Assembly (NCBI RefSeq): GCF_003952345.1
Contig: NZ_CP034433.1
Location: 806,001-870,000 of the forward strand
Origin: Iodobacter ciconiae
GTDB taxonomy: Bacteria; Pseudomonadota; Gammaproteobacteria; Burkholderiales; Chitinibacteraceae
DNA length: 64,000 nt
Reading direction: 5' to 3'
Below are positions 1 through 8,446 of this stretch, one piece after another (position 1 is the stretch's first letter; the number at the start of each line of letters is the position of its first letter). Position numbers and translations under genes: made by a program. The notes below the pieces were generated by a model, which was not told where the DNA came from, made no database searches, and worked only from the letters and a program-made list of their open reading frames with translations.

Positions 1-1
1 G

Positions 2-505
2 GTGCGTGCAAGTAGCTTTGATGCAGCGGCTAATGGCCCCGCCGCAAATATTGTGGATCACGCTGCACTTGCTGCTCTTTCTTCACAGAATCAAGCACGT
101 TTCGTATCTGCAACTCACACCATCAGCGATCGCCCTGAGCTGGCTTCTGCCCGGGTGGTTGTAACAGGGGGGCGTCCGCTGGAAACACGGTTTGATGCTA
201 TCTTAAATCCGCTGGCTGCAAAGCTGGGCGCTGCCATTGGTGCAACGCGCGCTGCAGTGGATGCGGGCTTCGCACCGAATGATTTACAAGTTGGCCAGAC
301 TGGCACCGTTGTGGCACCTGAGCTCTATATCGCCGCAGGTGTGTCGGGTGCAGCCCAGCATTTAGCCGGTATGAAAGACAGTAAAGTGATTGTGGCGATT
401 AACTTAGACCCTGATGCAGCAATTTTCCAAGTGGCTGATTTTGGCTTAGTGGCCGATCTGTTTGAAGCTGTGCCCGAGCTGACTGCAGCGCTGGTTGCTG
501 AGTAA
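2..505 (+). CDS. etfA: Electron transfer flavoprotein alpha subunit, 3' part
   Basis: C-terminal 167 residues of EtfA; the gene begins before the window, since the family is about 310 residues. EtfA with EtfB carries electrons from acyl-CoA and other dehydrogenases to ETF-ubiquinone oxidoreductase in the cytoplasm. Seen here: the VVVTGGRP strand that opens the FAD-binding domain and the family signature [16 protein letters not shown], followed by the usual [24 protein letters not shown] end. The first codon in the window is GTG but it is internal to the gene, not a start. Confidence 0.93.
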   Translation: MRASSFDAAANGPAANIVDHAALAALSSQNQARFVSATHTISDRPELASARVVVTGGRPLETRFDAILNPLAAKLGAAIGATRAAVDAGFAPNDLQVGQTGTVVAPELYIAAGVSGAAQHLAGMKDSKVIVAINLDPDAAIFQVADFGLVADLFEAVPELTAALVAE

Positions 506-537
506 TTATTAATTGTTAAAACCCAAACCTTGAACCA

Positions 538-630
538 TGGAGCTAAGGAGAGCACGGAGAAAAACAATGTATTAATAAGGGTTTCTTCGTAAAACTCCGT
601 GTTCTCTGTGTCCTCTGTGTTTTTAGATTG
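538..630. repeat. Imperfect inverted intergenic repeat
   Basis: Between etfA and fpr the motif GGAGAGCACGGAGAAA (about 548-563) is mirrored by CTCCGTGTTCTC (about 594-605), followed by TGTGTCCTCTGTG. The arms pair imperfectly around a 30-base AT-rich centre. It resembles the short CTCCGTG/CTCTGTG palindromes scattered between genes in many proteobacteria, but only one copy was noticed in this window. It could act as a weak transcript end for etfA. Confidence 0.4.
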
Positions 631-676
631 GGGTTTTCAGCTCTTACTGAACTTATTTAAGATTAAAGAGAAAAAT

Positions 677-1453
677 ATGAGCGCTTTTGCTACCGAGCAT
701 GTGTTATCGGTTCGCCACTGGAATGATACGTTGTTCAGCTTTACGACTACCCGTGATGATTCGCTGCGTTTTGAAAATGGCCAGTTTGTGATGATTGGTC
801 TGGAAGTTAACGGTAAGCCGCTGATGCGCGCTTACTCGATTGCCAGCCCGAATTACTCTGAAACTCTGGAGTTTTTTAGTATTAAAGTACAAGACGGCCC
901 GCTGACGTCCCGTCTGCAGCACTTGAAAGAAGGCGATCCATTGTTGGTAAGCCGTAAGCCGACAGGCACTTTGGTATTGAGCGATTTAAAGCCAGCCAAA
1001 AACCTTTATTACCTTTCAACAGGTACCGGTCTTGCGCCATTTATGAGCCTGATTCAGGATCCTGAAGCTTACGAGCAATACGAAAAAATTATTCTGGTGC
1101 ATGGCGTGCGTACTGTGAGCGAGCTGGCTTATACCGACTTTATTCAAAAAGAGCTGCCACACAACGAGTTCTTTGGTGAAGAAGTGCAAAAAAAGCTGAT
1201 TTACTATCCAACAGTCACGCGCGAGCCTTTCCGTAATCAGGGCCGTTTAACGGATTTGTTTGAGTCGGGTAAATTGGAAAGCGATATCGGCTTGCCGCCA
1301 CTGAATCCGGAAACAGACCGTGCCATGCTTTGCGGCAGCCCGGCTATGCTGAAAGACACTTGCGCGATGCTTGATGCGCGTGGTTTTCAGGTGTCAAAAC
1401 GCATTGGCCAGCCTGGCGATTACGTAATCGAGCGCGCTTTCGTAGAAAAGTAA
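677..1453 (+). CDS. fpr: Ferredoxin/flavodoxin-NADP+ reductase
   Basis: FAD enzyme of 258 residues that exchanges electrons between NADPH and ferredoxin or flavodoxin in the cytoplasm, supplying low-potential electrons for biosynthesis and redox stress defence. Seen: the FAD-binding RAYS motif (residues 51-54), the NADP-binding GTGLAPF loop (116-122) and the C-terminal VIERAFVEK tail. The reading frame is open from 599, but MSAFATEH at 677 is chosen because the added 26 residues are unlike the family and an AAAGAG ribosome site lies just upstream. Monocistronic by spacing; nhaR converges on it. Confidence 0.93.
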   Translation: MSAFATEHVLSVRHWNDTLFSFTTTRDDSLRFENGQFVMIGLEVNGKPLMRAYSIASPNYSETLEFFSIKVQDGPLTSRLQHLKEGDPLLVSRKPTGTLVLSDLKPAKNLYYLSTGTGLAPFMSLIQDPEAYEQYEKIILVHGVRTVSELAYTDFIQKELPHNEFFGEEVQKKLIYYPTVTREPFRNQGRLTDLFESGKLESDIGLPPLNPETDRAMLCGSPAMLKDTCAMLDARGFQVSKRIGQPGDYVIERAFVEK

Positions 1454-1557
1454 GCAAAGCTTCGATTAAATTATTGATCTTTGGATGAGCGGGGTTTGGT
1501 ATAAAGACCGGGTTTATGTCTGCGGGGGTGCACGGGCATCTTGTCGGTTGTCTTTGC

Positions 1558-2451
1558 CTATTGTTTTCCAAATACCGATTGCTTGGCCGCGTTGCTGACT
1601 GCGAGTACCGCCGGATGGGTAAGGCGTCTTTCCACTGAAATGGCGTAGTAGTTTGCCACCACAGATGTGGCGTGGCCGATCAGTTCGGCACCTTGCTGTT
1701 TCTGGATTTCCCGTTCCATGATGGCCGGAGCGGGAAATACACCTGCTCCGGCTTTTCCAAATGCTTTCATCAGTGCGCTGTCATCAAATTGCCCGATAAT
1801 TCGCGGTTGAATATCTTGCTCCTGAAACCAGCGTAGTAGCGCTGTTTGCATGGCCACTTTGTCTCCAAGCAGTAAAAAGGGCGCGCCGTTGAGTGAGCGG
1901 GGAAACCCTTCCCGATAGCGTGCAGCCAGCTCAGGGATTGCATAAAAAGCGATATCGCAATGCCCCAGAGAGTGGTTGTAGCCTTTGACGCCCAGCTCGG
2001 AAGGCAGGGGCTGGTCTGCGATGACCAAATCCAGCTTATGAATTGCCAGCTCGGCAAATAAGCGTTCCAGCTTATTTTCATAGCAAATCAGCTTCACAGG
2101 CTCAGGCAGGCTGATGGCAGGGGCGAGCAGTTGATAGGCGATTGACTTTGGCACGGCATCGGCCACCCCTACCCGAAATGATTGCTCGGTGCTGCCCCTT
2201 TTTAGTATTTGTTCCAGCTCGTTACCAATTTGAAAAATTTCCCGCGCATGCTCATTGGCCATCTTTCCGGCAGAGGTGAGCTCCAGGCGGCGGCCGGTAC
2301 GGCGAAATAAATCGGCCCCCAGGGATCGTTCCAGTTCTGCAAGCTGTCCGCTGATGGTTTGCGGTGTGAGATGCAATTGTTCGGCTGCACGGGTAATGCT
2401 GCCTGCTTTGGCGACATTCCAGAAATAATAGAGCTGTTTGTAGTTGAGCAC
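1558..2451 (-). CDS. nhaR: NhaR-like LysR-family transcriptional activator
   Basis: LysR-type regulator of 297 residues with an N-terminal winged helix-turn-helix (about 15-60, AAEQLHLTPQTISGQLAELE) and a periplasmic-binding-protein-like effector domain. The opening LNYKQLYYFW, the LTPQTI helix and the internal GQFDDSALMKAFG are typical of NhaR, which in E. coli activates the Na+/H+ antiporter gene nhaA in response to sodium. No nhaA lies next to it here; the neighbour across the 350-base gap is a TerC-family gene transcribed away from it, so that gene is a possible target. The target is inference; the family assignment is firm. Confidence 0.88.
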   Translation of the reverse strand: MLNYKQLYYFWNVAKAGSITRAAEQLHLTPQTISGQLAELERSLGADLFRRTGRRLELTSAGKMANEHAREIFQIGNELEQILKRGSTEQSFRVGVADAVPKSIAYQLLAPAISLPEPVKLICYENKLERLFAELAIHKLDLVIADQPLPSELGVKGYNHSLGHCDIAFYAIPELAARYREGFPRSLNGAPFLLLGDKVAMQTALLRWFQEQDIQPRIIGQFDDSALMKAFGKAGAGVFPAPAIMEREIQKQQGAELIGHATSVVANYYAISVERRLTHPAVLAVSNAAKQSVFGKQ

Positions 2452-2591
2452 GGTGGGTTTTCCATCAAGTTTTAACGATCAATTCATCAAGAATAATCTG
2501 TTTTTCTTTGTGTAAAAGCAAGGATAAAATGGCTGTGCTATTTTTTTGAATATTGTCTGCTGGCCGCAACTTGCCCTGCAAGGCCCAGGTC

Positions 2592-2649
2592 AAAGCACAC
2601 CGGCGGGGAAAATGATCAGCAAGCTTACCGATAGCCGGTGCTTTATCGG
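2592..2649 (+). promoter_or_regulatory. Structured leader of the terC gene: two mutually exclusive hairpins
   Basis: In the 350-base gap before the TerC gene, AAAGCACACCGGC (2592-2604) pairs with GCCGGTGCTTT (2634-2644) except for a two-base bulge. A second, local hairpin CCGATA (2628-2633) with TATCGG (2644-2649) uses the right arm of the first as its loop, so both cannot be fully formed at once. Alternative stems are typical of riboswitches, and TerC/Alx genes are known targets of the yybP-ykoY manganese riboswitch; I do not see that aptamer's conserved core, so the ligand is unknown. Confidence 0.4.
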
Positions 2650-2801
2650 GGGCGGAGGCCGTGTGTATTGAATATGTTTTTTTAGCTGGGCAGGTGAGCG
2701 GATAGGTCTGGCTAAACGCATGAATTAGGTTAGCCAGTTGCTTTTGTTGTTTTAAGGGCCTGTTCAGGGTTTTTTATGTTTTTTTAATCAGGAGTTACAC
2801 T

Positions 2802-3761
2802 GTGGAAGCAGCCATTTCAATTGGTGAACCATGGATGTGGGGCGTGTTTATTGTTTTCGTCCTCGCCATGCTGGCCCTCGATTTATTCGTCTTTGGCGGC
2901 AGCAAGGTGCATAAAGTCAGTGTTAAAGAAGCTGCAAGCTGGTCTTTGGTCTGGATTAGCCTGGCCATGCTTTTTAATGCAGGTTTATGGTGGTATCTGA
3001 ATGGCACGGTAGGTGCGGAAGTTGCTGACCGTAAGGCTCTGGAATTTCTGACCGGTTATCTGATCGAAAAATCCTTGTCGGTCGATAACGTCTTTGTCTT
3101 TCTGCTGATTTTTACTGCATTCAATGTGCCTGCAGAGTATCAGCGCCGGGTATTGGTCTACGGCGTATTAGGTGCGCTGGTGATGCGCGCGGTGATGATT
3201 CTGGCTGGTGCGTGGGTTGTGCAGGAGTTTAGCTGGGTGCTATATCTGTTTGGCGCGTTCTTAGTGATAACGGGTGTTCGTATGCTGTTTGTGGCAGAAG
3301 AAGAACCGGATATGACCCAGAACCCGGTGCTTAGAATCGCCCGTAAATACCTTCGTGTGACAGATGATCATCATGGTGAAAAGTTTGTCGTGAAGAAAGA
3401 CGGTATCCGTTACTTTACCCCACTGTTTTTAGTGCTGGTCTTGGTGGAAATTTCAGATGTGGTGTTTGCGGTTGACTCTATTCCGGCTATTTTTGCCATT
3501 ACAACCGATCCGTTTATTGTCTTTACCTCTAATATTTTTGCCATTTTGGGCCTGCGTGCTTTGTATTTCCTGCTGGCGGATATGGCAGATCGCTTTCACT
3601 TGTTACAGTATGGCCTGGCGCTGGTGCTGACCTTTATCGGTACCAAAATGCTGATCATGCCTTGGTTTCATATGCCGATCGCGATCTCTTTAACTGTGGT
3701 GACGGTGCTGATTGCAGGTAGTGTGGTGGCGAGTCTTTATGTGTCGCGCAAGCCTGATTGA
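2802..3761 (+). CDS. TerC/Alx-family integral membrane transporter
   Basis: Polytopic inner-membrane protein of 319 residues, TerC family (with E. coli Alx, linked to manganese export, and TerC, linked to tellurite resistance). Seen: about eight hydrophobic segments and the conserved acidic residues inside them, LALDLFVFGG, EKSLSVDNVFVF and VEISDVVFAVDSIPAI, which mark metal-binding sites in the family. Translation starts at GTG (2802) eight bases after AGGAG. The long structured leader suggests RNA-level control. SbtA follows after nine bases, so the four genes from here may share a transcript. Confidence 0.88.
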   Translation: MEAAISIGEPWMWGVFIVFVLAMLALDLFVFGGSKVHKVSVKEAASWSLVWISLAMLFNAGLWWYLNGTVGAEVADRKALEFLTGYLIEKSLSVDNVFVFLLIFTAFNVPAEYQRRVLVYGVLGALVMRAVMILAGAWVVQEFSWVLYLFGAFLVITGVRMLFVAEEEPDMTQNPVLRIARKYLRVTDDHHGEKFVVKKDGIRYFTPLFLVLVLVEISDVVFAVDSIPAIFAITTDPFIVFTSNIFAILGLRALYFLLADMADRFHLLQYGLALVLTFIGTKMLIMPWFHMPIAISLTVVTVLIAGSVVASLYVSRKPD

Positions 3762-3770
3762 GGCAGCTAG

Positions 3771-4712
3771 ATGATTGATGTCGTTGTCCTGTTTTTTCTG
3801 TTTGGCCTGGCGGCGGGCTTGTTGCGTTCAGAGTTAAAACTGCCCGTCGCCTTGTACGAATCCCTTTCTGTTTTTCTGCTTGTTGCCATCGGTTTGAAAG
3901 GGGGGCAAGGTCTTGCATCCCAAGCCCTTGTACCCTTATTGCCACAGCTTTTGGCTGTGGTGGTGCTGGGGCTTGTACTCACCTTAATTGCATTTCTCAT
4001 CTTGCAGTATATCGGGCGTTTTTCACGTGCTGATGCCTCATCAATGGCGGCTCATTACGGCTCGGTCAGCGTGGCGACTTTTGCCGTCGGGGTGAACTGG
4101 CTGATGACGCGGGATATCCCCTTTGAATCGCAAATGACCATCTTTTTGGCGGTGATGGAAGTCCCTGCCATCTTGGTGGGCATCGTGCTGATGCGTGGCG
4201 TAAGTAGGCAAACACGCTGGGGCGCGCTGGCGCATGAAGCTTTGCTGGGTAAAGGCGTGACTTTATTGCTGGGCGGCATGTTTATTGGCTGGGCCGCAGG
4301 CCCTGATGGCTTGGCTCCGATTAAACCTTTGTTTTTTGATTTATTTAAAGGGGTACTGGCGCTGTTTTTGTTGGAAATGGGGTTGATTGTGAGCCATCAG
4401 ATGGATGAGCTCAAAAAACGCGGCCTGTTTATTTTGTCCTTTGCCATATTGATGCCGCTTTTGGGCGCTGTGCTGGGAATTGGATGCGGCATCTTGCTTG
4501 GCTTATCGCTGGGTGGTGTTACCTTGCTGGCTACGCTGGCTGCAAGTGCCTCATATATTGCTGTGCCTGCCACGATGCGGCTGGCCATTCCTGAGGCGAA
4601 TCCGGTGATTTCTCTGGCGGCCGTACTGGGCGTTACTTTTCCTTTCAATATCCTGATCGGTATTCCCCTCTATCACCGATGGGCCAGTTATTTTATCGGA
4701 GTTGCCGGATGA
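3771..4712 (+). CDS. sbtA: SbtA-family sodium-dependent bicarbonate transporter (DUF897)
   Basis: Membrane protein of 313 residues with about ten transmembrane helices in two inverted halves. SbtA takes up bicarbonate with sodium in cyanobacteria; the family is also common in heterotrophs, where the substrate is less certain. Seen: the conserved AIGLKGG loop, AAHYGSVSVATF, and in the second half ASASYIAVPATMRLAIPEANP. Its stop codon overlaps the start of the PII-like gene (ATGA at 4709-4712), the same transporter-regulator pairing as cyanobacterial sbtA-sbtB. Inferred role: anaplerotic bicarbonate supply. Confidence 0.85.
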   Translation: MIDVVVLFFLFGLAAGLLRSELKLPVALYESLSVFLLVAIGLKGGQGLASQALVPLLPQLLAVVVLGLVLTLIAFLILQYIGRFSRADASSMAAHYGSVSVATFAVGVNWLMTRDIPFESQMTIFLAVMEVPAILVGIVLMRGVSRQTRWGALAHEALLGKGVTLLLGGMFIGWAAGPDGLAPIKPLFFDLFKGVLALFLLEMGLIVSHQMDELKKRGLFILSFAILMPLLGAVLGIGCGILLGLSLGGVTLLATLAASASYIAVPATMRLAIPEANPVISLAAVLGVTFPFNILIGIPLYHRWASYFIGVAG

Positions 4713-5020
4713 GTTTGAATACCCAGATACGCACGCTGCTGACGGTAATTACAGAGGCCGCCATAGAGCAGGTGTTAGTGCGCGATTTAGACCGGCTAGG
4801 TGTGCGTGGCTATACCATTTCGGATGCGCGTGGCCGGGGCAGCCATGGTGTGCGTGAGGGCGCATGGACCAAATCTGCCAATATTCGCATTGAAATAGTT
4901 TTTCCGCGGGCCATGGCCGAATCGACGCTGCTGCACCTGCAGGCCACCTATTTTGCTAATTACGCCATGGTGGCGTTTTTGCAGGATGTTGAAGTCTTAC
5001 GTTCGGACAAGTTTGAATGA
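4709..5020 (+). CDS. sbtB: SbtB-like PII-family signalling protein
   Basis: Small cytoplasmic ferredoxin-fold protein (103 residues) of the PII-like superfamily, expected to be a trimer that binds adenine nucleotides (SbtB binds cAMP, ADP or AMP) and gates SbtA. Seen: RGYTISDARGRGSHGVREG, the strand and flexible T-loop, and the closing strand VAFLQDVEVLRSDKF. It lacks the C-terminal CGxxGC redox loop of some cyanobacterial SbtB proteins. The frame is open from 4679, but the ATG at 4709 gives the expected N terminus and overlaps the sbtA stop, implying translational coupling. Its own stop overlaps the next gene. Confidence 0.8.
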   Translation: MSLNTQIRTLLTVITEAAIEQVLVRDLDRLGVRGYTISDARGRGSHGVREGAWTKSANIRIEIVFPRAMAESTLLHLQATYFANYAMVAFLQDVEVLRSDKFE

Positions 5021-6093
5021 TGCGTGAACTTACCGCCAACCCTTTGGCAAAGAGGCTGCTGCTGGGGATGTTTCTGGGATTATTGGGCCTGGCGGTGTCT
5101 GTGGTGCTCACTCCCTTTGTTATTCCCATGTTGTGGGCCGGGATTCTTGCTTTTTCAACCTGGCCTTTGTACCTGTTTTTATTAAAGAAAACAGGTGAAA
5201 GAGCAACCGCTTCCGCATTAATGCTGACTTTGCTGATGTCGGCGCTGGTGGTGTTCCCGGTGATCTGGTTGTTGCTTTTGCTAAGGGCTGAAAGCAGCCC
5301 GCTGATTGATTTGCTGACTGCAGAGCTCGGTTCCGGACGCGTCAGGCCACCCGCTTTCATTGCTAATTTGCCGATAGTAGGTGCAGAGCTAAGTGCCTCC
5401 CTTGGTGCGCTGCTGGCAGAGCCCGCCAGAATCGGCATTGAGCTTAAAACCCAGTTACGCCAGCTGGATGCCTACGCCTTTGCCGCTTTGGGCGGGATTG
5501 GTAAAAACATGATTAAGCTAGTTTTTGCGCTATTTACTTTGTTTTTTGTGTATTTACATGGTGCCAGCGTGGCCAGACAGGTTCGCACCATTTGTATTTC
5601 CTTGCTGGGTGAGCGTGCAGAGGGTTACCTGCAGACGGTGGCTTTAACCACGCGGGCCGTGGTTTACGGCATTGTACTGACCGCTCTGATTCAGGGGGCT
5701 GTGGCGGGTTTGGGGTACTGGGCGGTAGGCTTGTCCGCACCGATTACCCTGGCTGCGGTGACGGTATTGCTGGCCATGGTGCCCTTTGGTACGCCCTTGG
5801 TTTGGGGGGCTGCGGGCTTGTGGTTGCTTTTTACCGGGCAAACTGCGGCAGGTATTGGCCTGCTGCTCTGGGGCGTTTTGGTTGTTTCCTGGGTTGATAA
5901 TATTGTGCGGCCTTTAGTTTTGTCCGAGGTCGTGGATATTCCGTTTATTCTGGCGCTGTTCGGGGTATTGGGAGGTTTGGCCGCATTTGGCCTGGTGGGC
6001 TTATTTTTAGGGCCGGTGATTTTAGCTGTGGCGCTCGCTGTGTGGCGGGAATGGGTGGATGACGAAGACTCGACGACGGCCTCGCCACAATAA
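5017..6093 (+). CDS. AI-2E/PerM-family transporter (YdiK-like)
   Basis: Inner-membrane protein of 358 residues, AI-2E family transporter (PF01594). Members are described as autoinducer exporters or sodium-coupled antiporters; the substrate here cannot be told. Seen: an N-terminal hairpin of helices, a central soluble-like segment with amphipathic helices, then the conserved block of membrane helices containing LLAMVPFGTPLVWG, DNIVRPLVLS and FGLVGLFLGPVILAVALA. It overlaps the PII-like gene by four bases (ATGA at 5017), so it belongs to the same operon as sbtA-sbtB, which hints at a link to ion or bicarbonate balance. Confidence 0.85.
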   Translation: MMRELTANPLAKRLLLGMFLGLLGLAVSVVLTPFVIPMLWAGILAFSTWPLYLFLLKKTGERATASALMLTLLMSALVVFPVIWLLLLLRAESSPLIDLLTAELGSGRVRPPAFIANLPIVGAELSASLGALLAEPARIGIELKTQLRQLDAYAFAALGGIGKNMIKLVFALFTLFFVYLHGASVARQVRTICISLLGERAEGYLQTVALTTRAVVYGIVLTALIQGAVAGLGYWAVGLSAPITLAAVTVLLAMVPFGTPLVWGAAGLWLLFTGQTAAGIGLLLWGVLVVSWVDNIVRPLVLSEVVDIPFILALFGVLGGLAAFGLVGLFLGPVILAVALAVWREWVDDEDSTTASPQ

Positions 6094-6178
6094 TCTGACT
6101 GCCTCGGGCCTGAAGGGCCTGCTGTATACTGCTTCTTAAGGCGTTTAGCCATTTTTGATCTTGAATACAGTAGACCTT

Positions 6179-8122
6179 ATGACCGACTCTCTCAGTGATG
6201 CTCCAGAAATTTCCTTAATCCACGATTACTTGCACACCTATCACGCCACGCTGGTAACGACCGATGGTTGCTATGCGGTGTCTGTGCAGGGTGAAATTGT
6301 TGTTAATGATTTGCGTATTCCCTATCACTTGGTGCCGGATGAAGGCTTTTTAGGTAAAAGCGGCAAGTGGCGCAAGCTTGATAGTGCTGCGCGTTTTGCC
6401 ATGCTTAAAGCGCGCTGGAACGACGAAGCACGTGCCAAATTAGAAGCGCAGCTTGTGCAATGCGCCGGGCAAGTGCTGACGATAGCCCGTGATTTTGATC
6501 TGGATCCCACCGCCACACTTGCGGCGTTTCAGGCTAAATACGAGCTGGCGCGGTTTCGCTGCCAATTAGCGCTGGATAGGATAGCCGCGCTTAAAGGCGG
6601 CAAGGCCGCTACGCGTCAGGCAGATAAAACCCATAACGCCGTGAATTTATCGCTGTATCCTGAATCTTTCACCGTGGCGCAAGCTATGCCACGGCACTTT
6701 ATTGCCATTCTTGGCCCGACTAATTCGGGTAAAACCCACGCGGCCATGCAGCATTTGATGAAGGCCCAATCGGGTGTGTACCTGGCCCCGCTGCGTTTAC
6801 TGGCTTTAGAAAATTATCGCCGCTTAACGGATGCGGGTGTGGCGGTGAGCCTGATTACCGGCGAGCAAAGAAAGCTACACCCAGAGGCCACCCATGTGGC
6901 CAGCACGGTCGAAATGCTCAACCCCAATCGGGTGGTTGAAGTGGCGGTGATTGATGAAATTCAACTTTTAGAAGACCAGGATCGTGGTGCTGCCTGGACG
7001 GCTGCAGTGTGTGGCGTGCCCGCCAGCACCGTGTATTTGCTTGGCGCGCTGGAAGCACAGCCTGCGATTGAATCTTTGGTGAAACGGGTTGGTGGCACAT
7101 TAGAAGTACGAAAACTACAGCGTATGTCGCCGCTGGAAATGGAAAAAAAACCACTCGGCTCCTTGTCTAATTTGCAGGCAGGCGATGTGCTGATTGCGTT
7201 CTCCCGCCGTGAAGTGCTGAACTGGCGTGATCAGGCGGTTGAGCAGGGCTTTAAAGTTTCAGCGATTTACGGCAATTTATCTCCTGAAGTGCGTCAGGCG
7301 CAGGCCGAGCGATTTATTGATGGGGAAACTAAAATTGTGGTTGGCACGGATGCCATTGGCATGGGTCTTAATACGCCCGCCAGACGGATTATTTTTACCA
7401 CCGCCAATAAATGGGATGGCTACGCCGAAGGCACGATTGCCGCCTCGCTGGCTAAGCAGATTGCCGGGCGGGCCGGGCGTTTTGGCGAGCACGAAGCAGG
7501 CTTTGTGGCGGGGCTGGATGCTAAAACCCATCAGATAATTGCCGCATTATTAAAGCAAACCTCAGAGCCTTTACCGAGCACCGGCTTTTTTGTGTCGCCC
7601 AATCTGGATTATTTGCAGCAGATTTCCGGTGCGACCGGCGAGACTAAATTGCAGCCTTTGCTGGAGCTGTTTGCCAAACATATTAATGTGCATGATGAGT
7701 TTTTCTTGCCTGCCAATTTAAGCGAGCAAATTGAAAAAGCCCGCTGGCTGGATACGCTGAATCTGCCGCTGACCGATCGCTTTGTCTTCAGCCTTTGCCC
7801 GATCTCTACCAAGTTTGCGATGCTGGAATCCGCCTTTAAAGACTGGACACAGGCCCGTGCCAAACGCCGTGCCGCACCGTTATTGCGCATGGATGGCATG
7901 GGTGGGCGCAATGAATTGCAATACTTGGAAGACACTTGCAAGCTGTATTCTGCTTACGCATGGCTGGGGTTCAGAATGCCGGATACCTTCCCGAGTGGTG
8001 AAATGGCCGAGTCTTTAATGCAATCCACATCCGAGCAAATTGATAAGCTGTTACAGAAACAAAACACCAGCCGTAAACCTGCCAAAGTAAGTAAGGTGCG
8101 GCGTGGTGCCTGGGGTAAGTGA
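6179..8122 (+). CDS. SUV3-type superfamily 2 RNA helicase
   Basis: Predicted ATP-dependent RNA helicase of 647 residues of the Ski2-like/SUV3 group, best known as the helicase of the mitochondrial RNA degradosome. Seen: an N-terminal region peculiar to bacterial members (1-170), Walker A in the SUV3 form GPTNSGKT (179-186), motif II DEIQ (259-262) in place of DExH/DEAD, DAIGMGLN, and motif VI QIAGRAGRFG (427-436) with the arginine finger, then the SUV3 C-terminal helical domain. ATG at 6179 is preferred over an upstream in-frame TTG (6155); neither has a good ribosome site. Inferred role: structured-RNA unwinding in decay or RNP maturation. No nuclease gene is adjacent. Confidence 0.85.
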   Translation: MTDSLSDAPEISLIHDYLHTYHATLVTTDGCYAVSVQGEIVVNDLRIPYHLVPDEGFLGKSGKWRKLDSAARFAMLKARWNDEARAKLEAQLVQCAGQVLTIARDFDLDPTATLAAFQAKYELARFRCQLALDRIAALKGGKAATRQADKTHNAVNLSLYPESFTVAQAMPRHFIAILGPTNSGKTHAAMQHLMKAQSGVYLAPLRLLALENYRRLTDAGVAVSLITGEQRKLHPEATHVASTVEMLNPNRVVEVAVIDEIQLLEDQDRGAAWTAAVCGVPASTVYLLGALEAQPAIESLVKRVGGTLEVRKLQRMSPLEMEKKPLGSLSNLQAGDVLIAFSRREVLNWRDQAVEQGFKVSAIYGNLSPEVRQAQAERFIDGETKIVVGTDAIGMGLNTPARRIIFTTANKWDGYAEGTIAASLAKQIAGRAGRFGEHEAGFVAGLDAKTHQIIAALLKQTSEPLPSTGFFVSPNLDYLQQISGATGETKLQPLLELFAKHINVHDEFFLPANLSEQIEKARWLDTLNLPLTDRFVFSLCPISTKFAMLESAFKDWTQARAKRRAAPLLRMDGMGGRNELQYLEDTCKLYSAYAWLGFRMPDTFPSGEMAESLMQSTSEQIDKLLQKQNTSRKPAKVSKVRRGAWGK

Positions 8123-8154
8123 TTGGCGTAGTGCACTCATTCCTTTTTTAAGGG

Positions 8155-8182
8155 GGGAGCGTTGAGCTGCGCTCTCTTTTGA
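8155..8182 (+). terminator. Terminator after the SUV3-type helicase gene
   Basis: GGGAGCG (8155-8161) pairs with CGCTCTC (8170-8176, one G-T pair) across an eight-base loop and is followed by TTTT. It ends the helicase transcript. Confidence 0.6.
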
Positions 8183-8446
8183 TCTTACTTTTTGCTGTGA
8201 CGTACCCTAAATTAATCACCTGTTTTTTAAATCTCTTGCTGCTGATTTATTGAAAGCTCTTTCGGTAATAAATCGTGATCTGAGCTGGGTTTTAGATGAT
8301 GGTCTTGATATGGATGAGCTGATCGGGCTGCCAGCTTACATTTGATCAGGCTAAAGCGGCAGGGTGGCTTTAGCCGGGTTTTAGCGCTCATGCTGGTGGA
8401 TTGTATTGATAAACTTGGGTGTACTATGGCCTTTTGCATCCTGGGT

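Noticed and set aside
2452..2801. Canonical yybP-ykoY manganese riboswitch
   Set aside because: The conserved GGGGAGUA and GCGAGACC-like internal loops could not be found; only alternative stems are reported.
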